Source: Clostridia bacterium DTU084 (GTDB lineage Bacteria; Bacillota; DTU084). From it: a stretch of 35,498 nt of DNA. The position numbers and the translations under genes are program-made. The DNA lies in contig LFTB01000066.1 of NCBI GenBank assembly GCA_001512905.1, positions 1-35,498 on the forward strand, in the 5' to 3' direction. This document shows positions 31,169-35,498 of the stretch, piece by piece (positions within the stretch are counted from its first letter, which is position 1; the number at the start of each line of letters is the position of its first letter). The notes beneath the pieces were generated by a model. That model saw only the letters and a list, made by a program, of their open reading frames with translations, ran no database searches and was not told the origin of the DNA.

Positions 31169-32359
31169 ATGAAGACAATTGCACAGATTAATGAACGGAT
31201 AAAAAAAGGTGAAGCAGTAGTACTGACGGCAGACGAGGTTGTAGAATTCGCCGAGAAAAATGGCGTGGAGGCAGTGGCAAAAGAGGTGGATGTGGTAACC
31301 ACAGCCACTTTCGGTGCCATGTGCTCTTCCGGCGCTTTTTTAAACTTTGGCCATGCTGATCCGCCGATCCGGATGACGAAGATTTTGCTCAACGATGTGC
31401 CGGCCTATGGCGGCTTGGCTGCAGTGGATACTTATATTGGCGCTACAGAGTGCTCCCTCTCTGAGGGCATCAAATATGGCGGGGCTCACGTGATTGAGGA
31501 CCTTGTGGCAGGAAAGCCCATAAAGCTTGAAGCCACATCGCCTGGTACAGACTGCTATCCCCGCAGGGAGATTACCACTTATCTGACCTTGGACAGCATT
31601 AATCAGGCTTATTTGTACAATCCTAGAAATGCTTACCAAAATTACAGCTGTGCTGTGAATACTTCAGATAAGGTAATTCACACTTATATGGGCACTCTGC
31701 TGCCGAGAATGGGCAATGCTACTTACGCAACAAGTGGGCAGCTCAGCCCCCTTCTCAACGATCCTTACTACCGAACCATCGGTATGGGAACGAGGATCTT
31801 TTTAGGCGGTGGAATCGGTTATGTGGCCTGGGAAGGGACCCAGCATAATCCTCTAGCCAACCGGACGGAAAATGGTGTGCCCACAGCCGGCGCCGGTACC
31901 ATGGCGGTAATTGGCAATCTCAGAGGGATGAGCACGGAATTTCTCCGGGCTGCCACTTTCACAAATTACGGCACAACCCTTTACGTGGGCATTGGCGTTC
32001 CCATTCCTGTTTTAGATGAGGAGATGGCCCGCTTCGTCTGCGTGCGGGATGAGGAGATTGTAACAAACGTCTACGACTACAGCGTGGGCCGCCGCTCAAG
32101 GCCCTCTCTTGCACAGGTAAACTACAAGGAACTCCGCAGCGGTCAAATAGAAATCCAGGGCAAGAAGGTCCGCACAGCGCCCCTATCGAGTCTTGCCAAG
32201 GCGCAGAAAATTGCAGATCTGCTCAAAGGATGGATCGTGGACGGCAAGTTCACTTTGACAGAGCCCATAATGGGCCTACCCAAAAGCAGGGTGAACACAC
32301 CCCTTGACATAATCGGTCCGGATGAGATTCCTGTTGAGGAGGAAGAAGAAATTGGCTAA
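31169..32359 (+). CDS. Homocysteine biosynthesis protein (COG1900/DUF39, L-aspartate semialdehyde sulfurtransferase)
   Basis: A 396-residue protein of the DUF39/COG1900 family. Conserved cysteines are C52 in FGAMCSSGAFLNFGH and C129 in SPGTDCYPRRE, with a third at C95. In Methanosarcina acetivorans, genetic and biochemical work (Perona laboratory, from memory) showed that this family, with a NIL-ferredoxin partner, makes homocysteine directly from aspartate semialdehyde and sulfide through cysteine persulfide chemistry, without O-acyl- or O-phosphohomoserine. Both partners known from that system follow here. GGGGGAGGG lies upstream of the ATG, and the stop overlaps the next gene by eight bases. 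Length is normal. Confidence 0.93.
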   Translation: MKTIAQINERIKKGEAVVLTADEVVEFAEKNGVEAVAKEVDVVTTATFGAMCSSGAFLNFGHADPPIRMTKILLNDVPAYGGLAAVDTYIGATECSLSEGIKYGGAHVIEDLVAGKPIKLEATSPGTDCYPRREITTYLTLDSINQAYLYNPRNAYQNYSCAVNTSDKVIHTYMGTLLPRMGNATYATSGQLSPLLNDPYYRTIGMGTRIFLGGGIGYVAWEGTQHNPLANRTENGVPTAGAGTMAVIGNLRGMSTEFLRAATFTNYGTTLYVGIGVPIPVLDEEMARFVCVRDEEIVTNVYDYSVGRRSRPSLAQVNYKELRSGQIEIQGKKVRTAPLSSLAKAQKIADLLKGWIVDGKFTLTEPIMGLPKSRVNTPLDIIGPDEIPVEEEEEIG

Positions 32360-32762
32360 AAAGAGGGTTATCCTGATTTTCCCTGCCGCCTTGACTGAAG
32401 AAGCTCTAGTCTATAAATTGGTTAGGGATTATCAGCTTGCCATCAACATTTTGCGGGCAAAAATCACCCCTGGAGAAGAGGGCAGGCTGGTGATGGAAAT
32501 TTCCAACTCCACAGAAAAAGCAATAGAGCGGGGTTTGGATTATTTGCGCAGCCACGGCGTCTTGGTGGAGGAGCTGGGCCACGAGATCCGCATCGACCAG
32601 GACAGCTGCATCGACTGCGGTGCCTGTACGGGAGTCTGTCTTTCAGATGCCCTTAGCATCTCTGCCCCGGACTGGAAATTGAAGTTTGATAAAGAAAAAT
32701 GCATTCTCTGTGAGCTTTGTGTAAGTGCCTGTCCCACCAGGTCCATCAAGGTGGTTTTCTAA
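32352..32762 (+). CDS. NIL-domain ferredoxin (electron donor for homocysteine synthesis)
   Basis: About 136 residues. A NIL domain (about 5-75, RVILIFPAALTEEALVYKL) is joined to a two-cluster ferredoxin part with CIDCGACTGVC and CILCELCVSACP, enough for two [4Fe-4S] clusters. The pair COG1900 plus NIL-ferredoxin is the core of the anaerobic homocysteine pathway; the ferredoxin is thought to supply electrons that reduce the thio intermediate. The frame opens at 32322, but TTG 32352 follows AGGAGG (32336-32341, 10-base spacer) and gives MAKKRVILIF. It overlaps the previous stop. Confidence 0.92.
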   Translation: MAKKRVILIFPAALTEEALVYKLVRDYQLAINILRAKITPGEEGRLVMEISNSTEKAIERGLDYLRSHGVLVEELGHEIRIDQDSCIDCGACTGVCLSDALSISAPDWKLKFDKEKCILCELCVSACPTRSIKVVF

Positions 32763-32763
32763 A

Positions 32764-33483
32764 GTGGGCTACACTCAGCGTACGTACAGACAGATCACCA
32801 ATCCCCTTGGTTTGCATGCCTATCAGGTACAGGTAGGGGAAAGCGATCTCGCCATTTTAAGCACGTACCCTGAGCAGGCAGAAGCCAAAAGGCTGCTCTT
32901 GAAAGCTAGGAGGATTTTGAAAGCATATATGGCGCGCTGCTCTGAGTTTGAGGGCGCGCTTTCTCCATTGTCCCCTGATCCTGCAGCTCCCAGCCTGGTG
33001 CAGCAGATGCTCAGAGCTGGACAAGCTGCAAACGTGGGCCCCATGGCAGCAGTTGCCGGCGCTATTGCAGAATTTGTGGGAGAAGCGCTAGCTTCGCCTG
33101 AGGTGATCATAGAAAACGGCGGCGATCTTTATTTGCGCACCCAAAGGTCCAGAAACATAGCTCTCTTTGCAGGGAAAAACTCACCTTTCAGCTATAAGTT
33201 GGCTCTTGCCATAGACCCTGAAGAAACTCCTTTAGGAATTTCCACCTCATCTGGTACAGTGGGGCATTCTCTGAGTTTCGGCAGGGCTGACGCAGTAACT
33301 GTCGTCAGCTCCAACTGTGCTCTCAGCGACGCTGCAGCTACAGCTGTGGCCAATCTAGTGCAGGGGCCGAAGTCTATAGAGAATGCAATTGAAGCAGCCC
33401 AAAATATCCCTGAAGTTACTGGTGTGGTAATCGCTTGCGGTGAAAAACTGGGAGTTTGGGGAAAGATAAAATTAGTAAGGTAG
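32764..33483 (+). CDS. UPF0280 (COG2122) family protein
   Basis: About 239 residues. LGLHAYQVQVGESDLAI, AAVAGAIAEFVGEA, ENGGDLYLR and SSGTVGHSLSFGRADAVTVV are the signatures of UPF0280, a family related to ApbE flavin transferases. In methanogens a COG2122 protein assists sulfide assimilation into homocysteine and is encoded near the COG1900 gene; the exact reaction is not settled to my knowledge. The frame opens at GTG 32725, inside the ferredoxin gene, but GTG 32764 has AAGGTGG with a 9-base spacer and leaves one base between the genes. Confidence 0.9.
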   Translation: MGYTQRTYRQITNPLGLHAYQVQVGESDLAILSTYPEQAEAKRLLLKARRILKAYMARCSEFEGALSPLSPDPAAPSLVQQMLRAGQAANVGPMAAVAGAIAEFVGEALASPEVIIENGGDLYLRTQRSRNIALFAGKNSPFSYKLALAIDPEETPLGISTSSGTVGHSLSFGRADAVTVVSSNCALSDAAATAVANLVQGPKSIENAIEAAQNIPEVTGVVIACGEKLGVWGKIKLVR

Positions 33484-33495
33484 GAGGAGTTAACC

Positions 33496-33948
33496 GTGAT
33501 CAGACCATCCAGACTTGAAGATCGTGAGCGGATAATCGAGATCTGCCTCGCGTCCTTTTACGGTGTGAGCATAGATCACAACATTGAGGAAAAATTCGGT
33601 TTGCCTAAGGACAGCTGGCAGGAGAAAAAGCGCCGCAGTATAGAAAAGGAACTGGAAAAGCCCGAGTTGGTGTTTGTGGCAGAAGAGGATGGGCAGGTAG
33701 TTGGCTTTATCACCACGCAAATTGACGGCGACACAGGCAGGATTCCCAATCTCGGCGTAGACAGCGCCTATCGCGGCCGTGGCCTTGGCAAGGCACTGAT
33801 TGCCCATGCCCTGGATTTTTTCCGCCAACAAGGTTTGAAGCTTGCCCGCATCGAAACCTTAGATCAAAATGAAGTGGGAAAAAACCTGTATCCCAAAATG
33901 GGCTTTCAACAAGTTGCCCTGCAAATTCATTATGCTATGGAGCTGTAG
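33496..33948 (+). CDS. GNAT family N-acetyltransferase
   Basis: A 150-residue acetyltransferase with the acetyl-CoA-binding motif A region NLGVDSAYRGRGLGKALI, preceded by the beta strands VFVAEEDGQVVGFITTQ, and the C-terminal LYPKMGFQQVA. It begins at GTG 33496 after GGAGGAG. The acceptor is unknown. The gene lies between UPF0280 and the homocysteine methyltransferase with 12-base gaps on both sides, so it is co-transcribed with the sulfur amino-acid genes; whether it shares their pathway is not evident from sequence. Confidence 0.9.
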   Translation: MIRPSRLEDRERIIEICLASFYGVSIDHNIEEKFGLPKDSWQEKKRRSIEKELEKPELVFVAEEDGQVVGFITTQIDGDTGRIPNLGVDSAYRGRGLGKALIAHALDFFRQQGLKLARIETLDQNEVGKNLYPKMGFQQVALQIHYAMEL

Positions 33949-33960
33949 TGGAGGGAGAAC

Positions 33961-34830
33961 ATGAGCTGGCAGGACTTGATGGCAAAGAAAAAGCATCTCT
34001 TAGGGGACGGGGCTATGGGCACCATGCTGCAGCAGGCTGGGCTGGAGATAGGGGCTGCCCCTGAGTCCATGAACATAGAACAACCTGAAGTTGTGAAAAA
34101 AATTCACCTTGCTTATCTCGAGGCAGGAAGCGACATCATCCAGACCAACTCCTTCGGCGGCTCGGTTTTGAAACTTTCCCGCTACGGGCTCGCCGACCAG
34201 ATGGAAGCCTTCAATATGGCTGCTGCAAAACTCGCAAAAGAAGCGATCCACGAGGCCGGAAGAAAAGCCCTTGTGGCAGGCTCCATAGGACCGACAGGAG
34301 AGCTTATAAGCCCCTTTGGAACCCTTGAGCCCCAAGAGGCTGAAGAGGCTTTTGCCCTTCAGGCTCAGGCACTGGCCCGGGGAGGAGCGGATCTGATTCT
34401 CGTGGAGACCATGACTGACCTGGTTGAGGCAAAAGCAGCCCTCTCTGGCGCTTTGCGCACAGGTTTGCCAGTCTGGGTTACCATGACCTTTGAAGCCAAT
34501 GGCCGTACCAACTGGGGGGTATCAGCAAAGGAAGCAGTCGAAGCTTTGAAAGCTTCCGGTGCTAGTGCAGTGGGCGCAAACTGTTCCGTAGGTCCAAAAG
34601 AGATGCTGGCCACCGCCCAGGAACTTGCAAAGGGAGGCCTGCCGGTTATCCTGCAGCCAAACGCTGGCTTGCCCCAGCTGATTGGCGATGAGACGGTCTT
34701 CCCTCTAGGGCCTGAAGAGTTTGCCCAATGCATGAAACCTCTCTTGGAATATGCCAAGATTGTGGGCGGCTGCTGCGGCACCACACCTAGACACATTGCA
34801 AAACTCCGGGATCTTTTAGCTGCACACTAG
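33961..34830 (+). CDS. Homocysteine S-methyltransferase domain protein (MetH N-terminal module)
   Basis: A 289-residue (beta/alpha)8 protein equal to the first module of MetH. LLGDGAMGTMLQ opens it, and the zinc-binding cysteines are C208 in GANCSVGP and C271/C272 in GGCCGTTPRHI; all three are present. It would activate homocysteine as a zinc thiolate and methylate it to methionine. It has no methyl-THF, cobalamin or reactivation domain, so the methyl donor must come from another protein: the corrinoid protein and pterin methyltransferase at 11283 and 9650 are candidates, or S-methylmethionine/betaine-type donors could be used instead. GGAGGGAG precedes the ATG. It is the last gene of the operon. 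Confidence 0.93.
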   Translation: MSWQDLMAKKKHLLGDGAMGTMLQQAGLEIGAAPESMNIEQPEVVKKIHLAYLEAGSDIIQTNSFGGSVLKLSRYGLADQMEAFNMAAAKLAKEAIHEAGRKALVAGSIGPTGELISPFGTLEPQEAEEAFALQAQALARGGADLILVETMTDLVEAKAALSGALRTGLPVWVTMTFEANGRTNWGVSAKEAVEALKASGASAVGANCSVGPKEMLATAQELAKGGLPVILQPNAGLPQLIGDETVFPLGPEEFAQCMKPLLEYAKIVGGCCGTTPRHIAKLRDLLAAH

Positions 34831-34844
34831 TAGACCTTTAATAA

Positions 34845-34870
34845 AAGAGGCAGGCCTTAGCCTGCCTCTT
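34845..34870. terminator. Bidirectional terminator between the homocysteine operon and the minus-strand MNT gene
   Basis: A perfect 11-bp stem (34845-34855 with 34860-34870) and a 4-base loop. On the minus strand it is followed by TTTTATT, a good terminator tail; on the plus strand only a short T stretch follows. It touches the minus-strand stop codon. Confidence 0.85.
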
Positions 34871-35189
34871 AGACAATCTTGATGCCGGTGCGGATGATTT
34901 CGCTTGCAAAGGGATGGTCTTCAGAAAACTCTGAAGGCAGAAAAGGATGGGGCTCGATCCGTAAATCTACCTTACGGCGAAGCTTCAACAGGGAGAAGGT
35001 ATCGTCAATTGAATCACCACTGAAGTCTTTTGCCACTACAGCGATGTCTATATCGCTGTCTTCATGGGCTGTACCTTTCGCGTAAGAACCAAAAAGGTAG
35101 AGGTCTGTTAATTGGAACTTTTGCTGTACTGCAGCCGCATATTTCCGAGCAATATCTAAGATGATGTTTGGAGTTTTTGGATTAACCAT
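34869..35189 (-). CDS. MNT-type nucleotidyltransferase (second HEPN/MNT pair)
   Basis: A 106-residue minimal nucleotidyltransferase. The motif LFGSYAKGTAHEDSDIDIAVV gives G34-S35 and the metal ligands D46 and D48; VDLRIEPH supplies the third acid, D75. The start has GAGGAG nine bases upstream. It overlaps the HEPN gene before it by 34 bases, in the order HEPN then MNT. It resembles the gene at 12027 in fold but belongs to a different subgroup by sequence, so the two are not recent copies. Confidence 0.87.
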   Translation of the reverse strand: MVNPKTPNIILDIARKYAAAVQQKFQLTDLYLFGSYAKGTAHEDSDIDIAVVAKDFSGDSIDDTFSLLKLRRKVDLRIEPHPFLPSEFSEDHPFASEIIRTGIKIV

Positions 35190-35498
35190 TTTCTCAACTC
35201 CTCTATGTTACGGATTTGTTCTTCAGCATATTTTTTGGTGCATTTTTGATAAAAATCCAGTTTATAATCAGGGTATCTAGCCCTTATATTGAAACTGGTT
35301 ATCAAGTCTAGTAAATCTTCTTGACCTTCATCAAGTTCAACATTTGCCATTTCTGCTAGTTTCAGTAGGTTATGTGAAAAAGGTGGTTGAGTATTATTGA
35401 CTTGCACGAAATGTGCTTTTAGTAGTTTTTCAATTATTGATTCCACTGCACAAATCCCTTGTAAATCCATATTTTAGAAGGATTTTAGCCCCTCGATG
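35156..35498 (-). pseudogene. HEPN-domain protein, frameshifted and cut by the window edge
   Basis: From the right edge one minus-strand frame reads AKILLKYGFTRDLCSG and stops at 35430. Another frame then gives IIEKLLKAHFVQVNN, PPFSHNLLKLAEMANV and IRARYPDYKLDFYQKCTKKY to the stop at 35156-35158. Joined, they form a normal HEPN protein whose first residues lie outside the window; the shift lies near 35433-35450. ATG 35470 could start a 104-residue product, but it would lack the first helix. The usual R-x4-H motif reads RYPDYK, a variant without the histidine that I believe occurs in this subgroup. Confidence 0.78.

Overview
The window looks like a chromosomal piece of an anaerobic, endospore-forming Firmicute of the class Clostridia. 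Sporulation genes (a spoIVFA/spoIVFB-like pair, spoIIP, the YIEGIA pair, spoIVA) point to an endospore former. Formate-THF ligase, FolD, a pterin methyltransferase, a corrinoid protein and the anaerobic homocysteine-synthesis genes point to an anaerobe with tetrahydrofolate/corrinoid one-carbon metabolism, possibly an acetogen or a relative. I cannot name a genus. Apart from the last HEPN/MNT pair, every gene lies on the + strand in tightly packed operons with many start/stop overlaps.

Layout. 1-2000: a decaying carbohydrate-type cluster (broken gene at the left edge, an intact DUF4886 SGNH-like hydrolase, a sugar-phosphate isomerase pseudogene with three lesions). 2036-3693: M23 peptidase plus the SpoIVFB intramembrane protease. 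3720-11936: one long operon of a B12-binding-type radical SAM protein, DUF2344 protein, RNase G, fhs, pterin methyltransferase, folD and a small corrinoid protein. 11988-12740: MNT nucleotidyltransferase with a frameshifted HEPN partner. 12904-14568: Na/Pi-cotransporter with PhoU tail. 14670-22652: DUF1614 membrane protein, spoIIP, YIEGIA, its small partner, DUF3189, DUF512 radical SAM, der, plsY and gpsA. 22653-25860: an insertion between gpsA and spoIVA, made of an ORF-less group II intron RNA lodged in the gpsA terminator, then an AT-rich XRE/ImmA/PIN island with broken PIN genes. 25865-27888: spoIVA with a sigma-E-like promoter and hup with a sigma-H-like promoter. 28079-34870: ilvE, hom, thrB, then the three-gene homocysteine-synthesis set (COG1900/DUF39, NIL-ferredoxin, UPF0280), a GNAT and a stand-alone homocysteine methyltransferase domain. 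34869-35498: a second MNT/HEPN pair on the minus strand, its HEPN also frameshifted.

How the parts fit. Hom supplies homoserine to ThrB and uses the same aspartate semialdehyde that the COG1900/NIL-ferredoxin set would turn into homocysteine. The homocysteine methyltransferase domain at 33961 has no pterin or cobalamin domain of its own, but exactly those modules are encoded separately at 9650 and 11283. Together they could form a split methionine synthase, or the latter two could serve acetyl-CoA synthesis. Core genes are intact, whereas frameshifts cluster in accessory genes (toxin-like HEPN and PIN genes, sugar isomerase), which argues for genuine decay rather than general sequencing error. 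I saw no tRNA, rRNA or CRISPR array.
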